DNA from: Glycomyces luteolus
GTDB taxonomy: Bacteria; Actinomycetota; Actinomycetes; Mycobacteriales; Micromonosporaceae
NCBI RefSeq assembly: GCF_027622875.1
Contig: NZ_JAPZVP010000019.1
Coordinates: 42,761 to 106,760, forward strand
DNA length: 64,000 nucleotides
Direction: 5' to 3'
Part shown: in pieces, positions 26,806 to 37,909 of the stretch
How the letters are laid out: every line of letters begins with the position of its first letter
Numbering within the stretch: position 1 is the stretch's first letter
The notes under the pieces: generated by a model
The model's database searches: none
Told to the model about the DNA's origin: nothing
Seen by the model: the letters and a program-made list of their open reading frames with translations, nothing else
Position numbers and translations under genes: made by a program

Positions 26806-28446
26806 ATGGACAGTGACGTCATCGTTGTCGGGGCGGGGTTGGCCGGATTGGCCGCCGCTTCGGAGTTGGTCAGGCTCGGGAAGACCGTGACGGTGCTGGA
26901 CCAGGAGGGCGAGCAGTCGCTCGGGGGGCAGGCGTTCTGGTCGTTCGGCGGCCTGTTCCTGGTGGATTCGCCCGAGCAGCGGCGGATGGGCATCAAGGAC
27001 TCGCACGAGCTGGCGTGGCAGGACTGGGTCGGCACGGCCGGGTTCGATCGGCCCGAGGACGAGTGGCCCCGCAAATGGGCCGAGGCGTATGTCGATTTCG
27101 CTTCCGGGGAGAAGCGCGCGTGGCTGCACTCCCTCGGCGTGCGGTTCTTCCCCGTGGTCGGGTGGGCCGAGCGCGGAGGCTATACGGCGCAGGGGCACGG
27201 GAACTCGGTGCCGCGCTTCCACATCACGTGGGGCACCGGGCCGGGGGTCGTGGAGCCGTTCGCGCGGCGGGTGCGGCAGGCCGAGATCGACGGGAAGGTG
27301 CAGTTCAAGTTCCGGCACCGGGTCGATGACCTGATGTTGACCGACGGCGTCGTCACCGGAGTGTCCGGGACGCTCCTTTCTCCCGACGAGTCGGCGCGCG
27401 GGGTCGCGACCACGCGGGAGTCGCTCGGCGAGTTCGAGCTCTCCGCGGAGGCGGTCGTCGTTACCTCCGGTGGGATCGGCGGGAACTTCGATCTCGTGCG
27501 GCAGAACTGGCCCGAGCGGTTGGGAATGCCGCCGAAGCGGCTCATCTCCGGGGTGCCGGCGCATGTGGACGGCCGGATGCTCGGGATCGCCGAGGCGGCC
27601 GGAGCGAACCTCGTCAACCGCGACCGGATGTGGCATTACACCGAGGGCATCGAGAACTGGGATCCGATCTGGCCCCACCACGGGATCCGGATCCTGCCCG
27701 GTCCCTCGTCGCTATGGCTCGACGCCACTGGGAAGCGGCTGCCCGCTCCTTTGTTCCCCGGGTTCGACACCCTGGGGACGCTGGAGCACATCATGACCAC
27801 CGGCCACGAGTACACGTGGTTCGTGCTCACCCAGAAGATCCTCGAGAAGGAGTTCGCGCTCTCCGGCTCCGAGCAGAACCCCGACCTGACGGGCAAGGAC
27901 ATCAAGCTGCTGCTCAAGCGCGTGCTGCCCGGCGCGCCCGGGCCGGTGGAGGCGTTCAAGAAGCACGGTGCGGACTTCGCGGTCGCGGCCACGCTGCCGG
28001 AACTGGTGGCGAAGATGAACGGGATCACAGGCGAGGGCCTGCTGGACTATGACACCGTGCGGGCAGCGGTCGAAGCGCGTGACGCCGAGATGGACAACAA
28101 GTTCACGAAGGACTTGCAGGTCACCGCGCTGCGAGGGGCGCGGAATTACCGGGGCGACAAGCTCATCCGGGTCGCGTCCCCGCACCGGCTGCTGGACCCG
28201 AAGGCCGGGCCGCTCATCGGCGTGCGGCTGAACCTGCTGACGCGGAAGACCTTGGGCGGCTTGCAGACGGATCTGGACGGGCGCGTGCTGCGGGCGGACG
28301 GGTCGCCGCTGCCGGGGCTGTACGCGGCCGGTGAGGCGGCCGGGTTCGGGGGCGGCGGGATGCACGGGTACCGGTCCTTGGAGGGCACGTTCCTGGGCGG
28401 GTGCCTGTTCTCGGGGAGGCAGGCCGCACGCGGGCTCGCGGGCTGA
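26806..28446 (+). CDS. FAD-dependent dehydrogenase of the fumarate reductase / 3-ketosteroid dehydrogenase family
   Basis: The 546-residue protein begins with the dinucleotide-binding motif DVIVVGAGLAGLAAASELVRLG and an acidic ribose-binding region (VTVLDQEGEQSLGGQAFWSFGG). It has the internal VVVTSGGIGGNFDLV and ends with the FAD motif LYAAGEAAGFGGGGMHGYRSLEGTFLGGCLFSGRQA. It belongs to the group annotated as FAD-binding dehydrogenase in Actinobacteria (Rv0785-like). The substrate is unknown. Confidence 0.85.
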   Translation: MDSDVIVVGAGLAGLAAASELVRLGKTVTVLDQEGEQSLGGQAFWSFGGLFLVDSPEQRRMGIKDSHELAWQDWVGTAGFDRPEDEWPRKWAEAYVDFASGEKRAWLHSLGVRFFPVVGWAERGGYTAQGHGNSVPRFHITWGTGPGVVEPFARRVRQAEIDGKVQFKFRHRVDDLMLTDGVVTGVSGTLLSPDESARGVATTRESLGEFELSAEAVVVTSGGIGGNFDLVRQNWPERLGMPPKRLISGVPAHVDGRMLGIAEAAGANLVNRDRMWHYTEGIENWDPIWPHHGIRILPGPSSLWLDATGKRLPAPLFPGFDTLGTLEHIMTTGHEYTWFVLTQKILEKEFALSGSEQNPDLTGKDIKLLLKRVLPGAPGPVEAFKKHGADFAVAATLPELVAKMNGITGEGLLDYDTVRAAVEARDAEMDNKFTKDLQVTALRGARNYRGDKLIRVASPHRLLDPKAGPLIGVRLNLLTRKTLGGLQTDLDGRVLRADGSPLPGLYAAGEAAGFGGGGMHGYRSLEGTFLGGCLFSGRQAARGLAG

Positions 28447-28701
28447 CCGTCCGCTGATCGTAACGGTGTGTGCCGGTTCGTCACCCCCGTGCCGGTTCCG
28501 ATGTGGCGCTAGCGGTCTAAGGTGGTCTATAAGCGGCCTTCCTCACCCGCGAAACCGAGCACTCCTCGCCTACCGGGCGTGGTCCGCTAACATCCAAGGT
28601 TCTGCGGGCGTCGGCCTCCCTGCTCCTCGGCGGCGCTCGCGGAAGCCGAACGCAGTCCGCACGCCGCGGGTCGGCACCTCACAACTCGTGGATGGTTGAG
28701 C

Positions 28702-31389
<2,688 letters not shown>

Positions 31390-31405
31390 TCGCTGCAAAG
31401 CGAAC

Positions 31406-31439
31406 GGGCCCGGAGGGACATGATCGTCTCTCCGGGCCC
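31406..31439 (+). terminator. terminator after the class A PBP gene
   Basis: A 13-bp stem (GGGCCCGGAGGGA with TCTCTCCGGGCCC, one mismatch) with an 8-nt loop is followed by TTTGCATTG. Confidence 0.8.
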
Positions 31440-31550
31440 TTTGCATTGCGGCACAGGGTGTCGGCGTAACGGCTCGGAATGTCGCCCCCAAGACGCCGCG
31501 ACCTGGTGCGTTGCGGCCCAAGGCGTCGCGACACTCGGGCGAGTCCGCGC

Positions 31551-32783
31551 TCAGGCGAAGGCGTGGCCCTCGCCGCGGTAGGTCGGGACCTCGGCGACGA
31601 CTTCGCCGTTCCTGACGAGGTGGATGGTGTTGACGCGTTCGGCCAGTTCACCGGCCTTGGCGTGGCGCATCCACACGCGGTCGCCGATGGCGAGGCCGTC
31701 GGCCGCGCGGCCCTTGAGCGGGGTCTGGACCTCGCCCGCGCCCTCGGTCTTCGAAAAGCGCATGCCGGAGGGGAACGTCGGCTTCGGGAGCCGGTCCGGG
31801 CCCGGCACGCCCGAGGCGACCCAGCCGCCGCCGAGGGCGGTGACGATGCCCGGTCGCGGGCGCCTCACGACCGGCAGGGCGAAGAACGCGGCCGGGATCG
31901 GGCGGATCGAGCGGTAGCCGTCGAAGAGAGCGGGCGAGTACAGGCCGGACCCCGCGGCGATCTCGGTGACCGACGGGTCCGCGGCGGTCGAGATGACCGA
32001 GCCGGTGCCGCCGCCGTTCACGAATTCGAGGTCGGCGACGCTGCGCACGGCGGCCACGGCCTCGGCGCGGCGCTCGGCGAGCTCGATCCGCGAGACGCGC
32101 TGCATGAGCCGCACCAGCGGATACTTCAGCGCCGCAGCCGAGAAGGCGTCCTGGACCCCCGCGATCTGGCCTTCGTAGCCCATGATGCCGACGAGGTCGA
32201 CGCCCGGGCGCTTGTCGATCTCGTGGGCCATGTCGAGCGCGTGCTCGGGCGTGCGCACCGGGGAGCGGTGCGCGCCGATGTGGACGCGGCCGCCGAGCAG
32301 TTCGAGCGAGACGTCGAGTTCGAGGCACAGCCGCAGCGGCCGCGACGGGTTCGGCTCGACATGGCGGCGCAGGAAGTCGAGGTGCTCGACCGAGTCGACC
32401 ATGAGCGTGATGCGGCGGGCGAGCTCGTCGTCGGCGGCCAGCGCGCGGAGCGCGTCCGTGTCGGCGGTCGGATAGGCGACGACGATGTCGTCGAACTCCT
32501 CGGCGAGCCAGAGTGCTTCGGGGAGGGTGAAGCCGAGGATGCCTTTGAATCCGGGCCCGGCGAGGGCGCGGCGCATGAGGGCGCGGCAGCGCAGGGATTT
32601 GCTGGCCAGCCGCAGTGGTTTGCCGATGGCGTTGCGGCGCAGGATGGCCGCGTTGGTGTCGAAGGCGCCGAGGTCGACGACGGCGAACGGGGGTTGGAGT
32701 CCGGCGGTGGCGCGGCCGAGTTCGGCGAACCGGTGTTCGAGTGCGGCGGGGGCATCGACCCCGGTAGCTCGCTGGTAGCCCAT
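31551..32783 (-). CDS. alanine-racemase-fold PLP enzyme (D-threonine aldolase / amino acid deaminase type)
   Basis: The 410-residue protein has an N-terminal TIM barrel with the PLP lysine region RLASKSLRCRALMRR, then LCLELDVSLELLGGRVHIGAHRSPV, GIMGYEGQI and LEFVNGGGTGSV (phosphate site). The C-terminal beta domain contains GDRVWMRHAKAGEL, resembling the metal-binding region of D-threonine aldolases. It probably acts on a D-amino or beta-hydroxy amino acid. The substrate is not known. It is divergent from the lactone oxidase gene. Confidence 0.78.
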   Translation of the reverse strand: MGYQRATGVDAPAALEHRFAELGRATAGLQPPFAVVDLGAFDTNAAILRRNAIGKPLRLASKSLRCRALMRRALAGPGFKGILGFTLPEALWLAEEFDDIVVAYPTADTDALRALAADDELARRITLMVDSVEHLDFLRRHVEPNPSRPLRLCLELDVSLELLGGRVHIGAHRSPVRTPEHALDMAHEIDKRPGVDLVGIMGYEGQIAGVQDAFSAAALKYPLVRLMQRVSRIELAERRAEAVAAVRSVADLEFVNGGGTGSVISTAADPSVTEIAAGSGLYSPALFDGYRSIRPIPAAFFALPVVRRPRPGIVTALGGGWVASGVPGPDRLPKPTFPSGMRFSKTEGAGEVQTPLKGRAADGLAIGDRVWMRHAKAGELAERVNTIHLVRNGEVVAEVPTYRGEGHAFA

Positions 32784-32861
32784 CCGACTTCCCTTCGGCA
32801 GCTCAATTGGGGTTAGATGAAAGCTACCGTGAAGTTCGCCTCACATTCAACCGGAGTGGCT

Positions 32862-34181
32862 ATGGGAGCTGCCGTGGGAACCTCGATCTGGCATAACTGG
32901 TCGGGCACCGAGATCGCCGACCCCGCCCGCACCGTCAGACCCGGCAGTGTCGAGGAGCTGTCCGCGGCGGTGACCGCGGCGGCGTCTGACGGGTTGCGCG
33001 TGAAGGCGGTGGGCGCGGGGCATTCGTTCAGCGGTATCGCGGTGGCGGACGGCGTGCAGGTCGACATGGGCGGTCTCGACCAGGTGGTGCAGGTTGGGCC
33101 GCGGACCGGGCTCGTGACCGTGGAGGCGGGGATGCCGCTGTGGCGGTTGAACGCGATCCTCGACGCGCACGGGTTGGCGCTGGAGAACATGGGCGACATC
33201 GACCGGCAGACGATCTCGGGAGCGATCTCGACGGGGACGCACGGGACCGGGGACCGGTACCGCGGGTTCGCGTGGCAGGTCAAGGGATTGAAGCTGGTCC
33301 TCGCGGACGGATCGATCGTACAGTGCACGGAGTTTGAGCGGCCGGACTTGTTCGCTGCGGCGAGGCTCGGCCTCGGGGCGCTCGGGGTGATCGCGGAGGT
33401 GACGCTGCAGTGCGTCCCGGCGTTCCGGCTGAAGGCGGTCGAGCGGCCCGAGCGGCTCGACGCGGTGCTCGGCGACCTCGACGGGCTGGTGTCAGAGAAC
33501 GACCATTTCGAGTTCTACTGGTTCCCGCACACCGAGCGGACGTTGACGAAGCGGAACAACCGGTACGCGATGTCGGAGCCGAGCCGGGCGCCGAGCCGCC
33601 TGTCGTACTGGTGGAGCGAGGGCTTCACCGAGAACGCGCTGTTCGAGGCGAGCAACCGGGTGGGGGCGCGGTTCCCGGGAATGGTGCCGGGCCTGAACCG
33701 CCTCGCCGGGCGGGTGTGGAGCGCCCGGGAGTACACGGACGTGTCGCACCGGGTCTTCACGTCGCCGCGGTCGGTGGTGTTCCGGGAGATGGAGTACGCG
33801 CTGCCGCGCGAGGCGCTGCCGGGCGTGCTGCGGGAGCTGCAGGCGATGGTCGAGCGGGAGCGGCATCTCGTGTCGTTCCCGGTCGAGGTGCGGTTCGCGG
33901 CGGCGGACGACGTATGGCTCTCGACGGCGCAGGGGCGGCGCACTGCGTATGTGGCGGTGCACCAGTACCACCGGCACGACCACGAGGCGTATTTCAAGGA
34001 CTGCGCGGCGATCTTCGACGCGGTGGACGGGCGCCCGCACTGGGGCAAGATGCACTCGCTCGACGCTAAGCGCCTCGGCGACCTGTACGAGCGCTTCGAC
34101 GACTTCCTCGCAGTGAGGAAAGAGGTCGACCCCGACCGCCGCTTCTCGAACCCGTATCTGGAGCAGGTCCTCGGCGACTGA
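32862..34181 (+). CDS. FAD-linked oxidoreductase of the D-arabinono-1,4-lactone oxidase family
   Basis: This VAO-type flavoprotein has WHNWSGTEIADPARTVRPGSVEEL (PP-loop), VGAGHSFSGIAVADG, NMGDIDRQTISGAISTGTHGTG and the C-terminal HWGKMHSLDAKRLGDLYERFDDF with RRFSNPYLEQVLGD. The family oxidises aldono-lactones or alditols with O2. With the ATG at 32862 the protein has 439 residues. An upstream ATG at 32817 and a GTG at 32874 are alternatives, and homologues usually start close to WxNWSG. Confidence 0.85.
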   Translation: MGAAVGTSIWHNWSGTEIADPARTVRPGSVEELSAAVTAAASDGLRVKAVGAGHSFSGIAVADGVQVDMGGLDQVVQVGPRTGLVTVEAGMPLWRLNAILDAHGLALENMGDIDRQTISGAISTGTHGTGDRYRGFAWQVKGLKLVLADGSIVQCTEFERPDLFAAARLGLGALGVIAEVTLQCVPAFRLKAVERPERLDAVLGDLDGLVSENDHFEFYWFPHTERTLTKRNNRYAMSEPSRAPSRLSYWWSEGFTENALFEASNRVGARFPGMVPGLNRLAGRVWSAREYTDVSHRVFTSPRSVVFREMEYALPREALPGVLRELQAMVERERHLVSFPVEVRFAAADDVWLSTAQGRRTAYVAVHQYHRHDHEAYFKDCAAIFDAVDGRPHWGKMHSLDAKRLGDLYERFDDFLAVRKEVDPDRRFSNPYLEQVLGD

Positions 34182-34272
34182 TGCACCCGATTGGCGCCGA
34201 CGAATGCTCTGATAGATCGCTTCGTCCGTGGCGAAGTGCGCGGTTGTCGGGGCCGTGGGCTACCTTTTGGCC

Positions 34273-35019
34273 GTGGCAGAGGTGCGGTTCCGAAAACTCG
34301 ATGAGATGACTGACGACGAGGTCTACGCGGCGTACGCGCCGCTCGCGCCGGATTGGCTGCGGGTCAACTTCGTCTCCAGCGCCGACGGCGCGGCGACCCT
34401 GGAGGGCCTCTCCGGCCCGCTGTCGGGCGCGGAGGACAAGCGGGTGTTCAAGGTCCTGCGGGCGCGCTGCGACGTGCTCGTCGCGGGGTCCGGGACCGTT
34501 CTCGCCGAAGGGTACGGGCCGCTGGTCCTCTCCCCCGAACGAATGGCCTGGCGACGGGCGCAGGGCCTGCCCGAGGTCCCGGTGATGGCGATCGTGTCCC
34601 GCACGCTCTCGCGGCTCAGCCCCCGCGCGGGGATCTTCGCCGAGGCGCCGCGGCGCCCGATCGTGATCTGCCCGCGAGACCTTCCGGAGGCGCGGATCGA
34701 ACCGCTCCGCGAAGTCGCCGACATCATCGAGACCGGCGTCGGCACGGTGAATCTCAAGGGCGCGATGGGGGTCCTGCGCGAGCGGGGCATGGGCCAGATC
34801 CTCTGTGAAGGCGGGCCGCGCGTCTTCGGCGAGCTCATCGCCGAAGACCAGGTCGACGAGCTCGACCTGACGCTCTCGCCGCTGCTCGCCGGAGCCGGAG
34901 CGGTCCGCATCGCCGAGGGCCGCGAGACCGCCGAGGCCAGGCGCCTCGAGCTGCGACACGTCATCGAAGCCGGGGGCAATCTCATCCTGCGCTACGTGCG
35001 AGGATCGACCGATGAGTGA
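34273..35019 (+). CDS. RibD C-terminal-like pyrimidine reductase family protein
   Basis: The 248-residue NADPH-dependent reductase fold shows LRVNFVSSADGAATLEGLSGPLSGAEDKRVFKVLRARCDVLVAGSGTVLAEGYGPL, then GMGQILCEGGPRVFGELIAEDQVDELDLTLSPLLAGAGA. It is dihydrofolate-reductase-like and related to stand-alone RibD-C proteins of Actinobacteria (Rv2671-like). The GTG at 34273 is chosen without a clear ribosome binding site. Its 3' end overlaps the HerA-like gene by 8 bp. Why a reductase is coupled to DNA-repair genes is not obvious. Confidence 0.78.
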   Translation: MAEVRFRKLDEMTDDEVYAAYAPLAPDWLRVNFVSSADGAATLEGLSGPLSGAEDKRVFKVLRARCDVLVAGSGTVLAEGYGPLVLSPERMAWRRAQGLPEVPVMAIVSRTLSRLSPRAGIFAEAPRRPIVICPRDLPEARIEPLREVADIIETGVGTVNLKGAMGVLRERGMGQILCEGGPRVFGELIAEDQVDELDLTLSPLLAGAGAVRIAEGRETAEARRLELRHVIEAGGNLILRYVRGSTDE

Positions 35020-36736
35020 ATCGGTGGGCCGCGTGCTCGGCACGGAGGACGCGACGCCCCTGTCGTTCTGGGTCGGGGTCGGGCCGGAGGCGTACGCCCA
35101 GCTCGACGACGTGCTCACCACCGAACGCCAGGTGCCCGGGGTCGGCACGGTCCGCATCTCCGGCGTGGTCACCTCGGTGCGCTCGCGTCACGAAGGGGCG
35201 CAGTTCGACTCGGACGTGTTCGACATCGCCGGGGGCCTGCTCCCCGCGCAGGTGCAGGAGGCCGCCGAGGTCACCGTGACCCGTGTGGAGCCGGAGGTGT
35301 TCGTGCCGCCGCGCCCGGGCGCCGAGGTCCAGCGCGCCTCCGGTGAGGACCGCGACCGTGCCCTGTACTTCGACGGCATGGCCCGCCAGGTGCCGCTCGG
35401 GTTCTCGCGCGACGGCCAGCCGGTGTTCCTCAACCCGGACTTCCTCGACGGCACGAGGGGCGCGCACGTCTCCATCTCGGGCATCTCGGGCGTCGCCACG
35501 AAGACCTCGTTCGCGACCTGGATGCTCTACTCGCTCCTCCACTCCGGCGCGCTCGGCGCGGAGGCCGCGAACACGAAGGCGCTCATCTTCAACGTCAAGG
35601 GCGAGGACCTGCTGCTCCTCGACCACGACAACACGAAGATCGACGACACCGTGCGCGACTCGTACCGCCGCCTCGGCATGGAGCCCGGCGCGTTCAAATC
35701 CGTGGAGGTGCTCGCGCCGCCGCGCGAGGGCGACTCCAACGGCATCCCGGACGTGGCCTGCCGGTCCACCGGCGTGGACGCGTTCTACTGGACCCTCGCC
35801 GAGTTCTGCCAGCTGAACCTGCTGCCGTTCGTGTTCGCCGACGGCGACGACGACCGCCAGCAGTACACGATGGTCGTCCACCAGGTCGCCGCCCGGCTGC
35901 GGAAAGAGGCCCGCCCCAAGGACAACGGCGCCATCAGCGTCGACGGGCGGCTCCTCACCAGCTACCGCGACCTCGTCGACCTCATCTGCGAGCGCCTCTC
36001 CGACGACGAGACCCGCACCGAATGGGCGGGTTCGGCGATCGGCCTCGGCACGGTGAACGCGTTCATCCGCCGCCTCATCGCCTCCGGCCGCGACATCGGG
36101 CGGCTCATCCGCGGCGACCTGCCGCCGAAGGGCGCCGTGCTCACCTCGGAGGCGCAGGTCACCGTGGTGGACCTGCACAACCTGCCCGACCGGGCCCAGC
36201 GCTTCGTCGTCGGCGTCGTGCTCCGCACCGAGTTCGAGCGCAAGGAGAAGGCCGGCACGGCGCGGCCGCTCCAGTTCGTCGTCCTCGACGAGCTCAACAA
36301 ATACGCGCCGCGCGAGGGCACCAGCCCCATCAAGGACATCCTGCTCGACATCGCCGAACGCGGGCGCTCCCTCGGGGTCATCCTCATCGGCGCCCAGCAG
36401 ACCGCGTCCGAGGTGGAGCGTCGCATCGCCTCCAACTCCGCGATCCGCGTCGTCGGCCGCCTCGACGCCGCCGAGGCCACCCGACCCGAATACGGCTTCC
36501 TCACGCAGGCGCAGCGCATGCGCGTGCTCATGGCCAAGCCCGGCACCATGTTCGTGGCCCAGCCCGAACTCCCGGTGCCGCTCGTGGTGAACTTCCCGTT
36601 CCCCGCCTGGGCCACCCGCCCCGCCGAGGCCGGGTCCGCGCCCGCCACCGCACGGCCCGGCCGTGCCATCTCCGCCACCGCCAAGGTCGACCCGTTCGAC
36701 CTCGCCGGTGACGACGAAGACGACATTCCTTTCTAG
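35012..36736 (+). CDS. HerA-like ATPase / DNA translocase of the FtsK-HerA superfamily
   Basis: The 574-residue protein has an N-terminal beta-rich part that may be a HAS-barrel (about 15-100). The RecA-like core has a modified Walker A at residues 157-166 (GISGVATKTS, with Thr where the second Gly of GKT/S is usual), Walker B FVVLDE (Asp426, Glu427) and a sensor/Arg-finger region QQTASEVERRIASNSAIRVVGRLD. HerA hexamers translocate DNA and act with NurA and Mre11-Rad50. It overlaps the upstream gene by 8 bp and lies 18 bp before sbcD, so it sits in one operon. Confidence 0.78.
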   Translation: MSESVGRVLGTEDATPLSFWVGVGPEAYAQLDDVLTTERQVPGVGTVRISGVVTSVRSRHEGAQFDSDVFDIAGGLLPAQVQEAAEVTVTRVEPEVFVPPRPGAEVQRASGEDRDRALYFDGMARQVPLGFSRDGQPVFLNPDFLDGTRGAHVSISGISGVATKTSFATWMLYSLLHSGALGAEAANTKALIFNVKGEDLLLLDHDNTKIDDTVRDSYRRLGMEPGAFKSVEVLAPPREGDSNGIPDVACRSTGVDAFYWTLAEFCQLNLLPFVFADGDDDRQQYTMVVHQVAARLRKEARPKDNGAISVDGRLLTSYRDLVDLICERLSDDETRTEWAGSAIGLGTVNAFIRRLIASGRDIGRLIRGDLPPKGAVLTSEAQVTVVDLHNLPDRAQRFVVGVVLRTEFERKEKAGTARPLQFVVLDELNKYAPREGTSPIKDILLDIAERGRSLGVILIGAQQTASEVERRIASNSAIRVVGRLDAAEATRPEYGFLTQAQRMRVLMAKPGTMFVAQPELPVPLVVNFPFPAWATRPAEAGSAPATARPGRAISATAKVDPFDLAGDDEDDIPF

Positions 36737-36754
36737 GAAGACCAGGAGCACGCC

Positions 36755-37909
36755 TTGCGGATTCTCCACACCTCCGACTGGCACGTCGGCGTCACCATGA
36801 AGGGCCGCTCGCGCCTCGACGAGCAGCGCGCCGTCTTCAAGCAGATGGTCGACGTGGCCCGCGAAGAAGCAGTTGATCTCGTGATCGTCGCCGGTGACCT
36901 CTTCGACACCGCCTCGCCCTCGGCCGAATCGCAGCGGCTCCTGTTCTCGGCCCTGTCCGCCCTGCGCGGCACCGGCGCCGAAGTCGTCGTCATCGCCGGG
37001 AACCACGACAACGGCAAAGCGCTTGAGGCCCTTCGGCACTGGGCCCACGCCGCCGGCATCCACCTGCGCGGGTCCCTCGGCAAAGCCGCCGACCACCTCA
37101 TCACCGGTGAGACCAGCGGCGGCGAGCGCTGGCGCTGCGCCGCGCTCCCGTTCATCGCCCAGCGGCACGCCGTGCGCGCCGCCGAACTCTTCGAACTCGG
37201 CGCGGCCGGAGCCGAGGCGAACTACGCCGACCACTTGCGCCGCCTCGTCTCCGCGCTCACCCAGGACTTCACCGCCGACACCGTGAACCTCTTCACCGGG
37301 CACCTCACCGTGGTGGGCGGCAAAGTGGGCGGCGGCGAACGCGAGGTCCACACCGTCGCCGACTACGCCGTCCCCGCCGCGATCTTCCCGCCCACCACTT
37401 CGTATGTGGCCCTGGGGCACCTGCACAAGGCCCAGGCGATCACCGGTCCCTGCCCGATCAGGTACTCCGGCGGGCCGCTCGCCGTCGACTTCGGCGAAGA
37501 GGACCACACCCCGAGCGTCGCGATCGTGGACGTGGCCCCCGGCGTCCCCGCCCGCGCCCGCACTGTCCCGCTCACCGCCGCCGTGCCGCTCCAGACCGTG
37601 CGCGGCACCCTCGACCAGCTCGCCAAGGCGAAAGTGGACGAACGGGCCTGGCTGCGGGTCTTCGTCACCGAACCCGCCCGCGCCGGACTGCGCGGCGAGG
37701 TCGCCGACCTCTTCCCGCGCGCCGTCCAGATCCACATCGACCCGGTCATGCGCACCGACGACGCCAAGCCCCGCGAACGGCGCTCCGGCCGCAGCCCCGG
37801 CGACCTCTTCGCCGCCTACCTCGCCGAGCACCAGCACGACGACCCCGCCGTCACCAAACTGTTCGCCCAGCTCTACGAAGACACCCAGACCGTCACCGAG
37901 GAGGCCTGA
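36755..37909 (+). CDS. sbcD: exonuclease SbcD (Mre11-type nuclease)
   Basis: This is the nuclease subunit of SbcCD, which cuts DNA ends and hairpins with Mn2+. The 384-residue protein shows the calcineurin-like phosphoesterase motifs HTSDWHVG, IVAGDLFDT, IAGNHDN, LFTGHLTVVGG and ALGHLHKAQ. The capping domain and a C-terminal helix follow. The TTG start at 36755 is preceded by AGGAG at a good distance and fits the family N-terminus (MRILHTSDWH). The stop overlaps the sbcC ATG by one base. Confidence 0.95.
   Translation: MRILHTSDWHVGVTMKGRSRLDEQRAVFKQMVDVAREEAVDLVIVAGDLFDTASPSAESQRLLFSALSALRGTGAEVVVIAGNHDNGKALEALRHWAHAAGIHLRGSLGKAADHLITGETSGGERWRCAALPFIAQRHAVRAAELFELGAAGAEANYADHLRRLVSALTQDFTADTVNLFTGHLTVVGGKVGGGEREVHTVADYAVPAAIFPPTTSYVALGHLHKAQAITGPCPIRYSGGPLAVDFGEEDHTPSVAIVDVAPGVPARARTVPLTAAVPLQTVRGTLDQLAKAKVDERAWLRVFVTEPARAGLRGEVADLFPRAVQIHIDPVMRTDDAKPRERRSGRSPGDLFAAYLAEHQHDDPAVTKLFAQLYEDTQTVTEEA

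Noticed and set aside
34228..35019. FMN riboswitch before the RibD-like gene
   Set aside because: The upstream gap is short and shows no FMN aptamer consensus; the protein is a stand-alone RibD-C relative, not the riboflavin operon enzyme.
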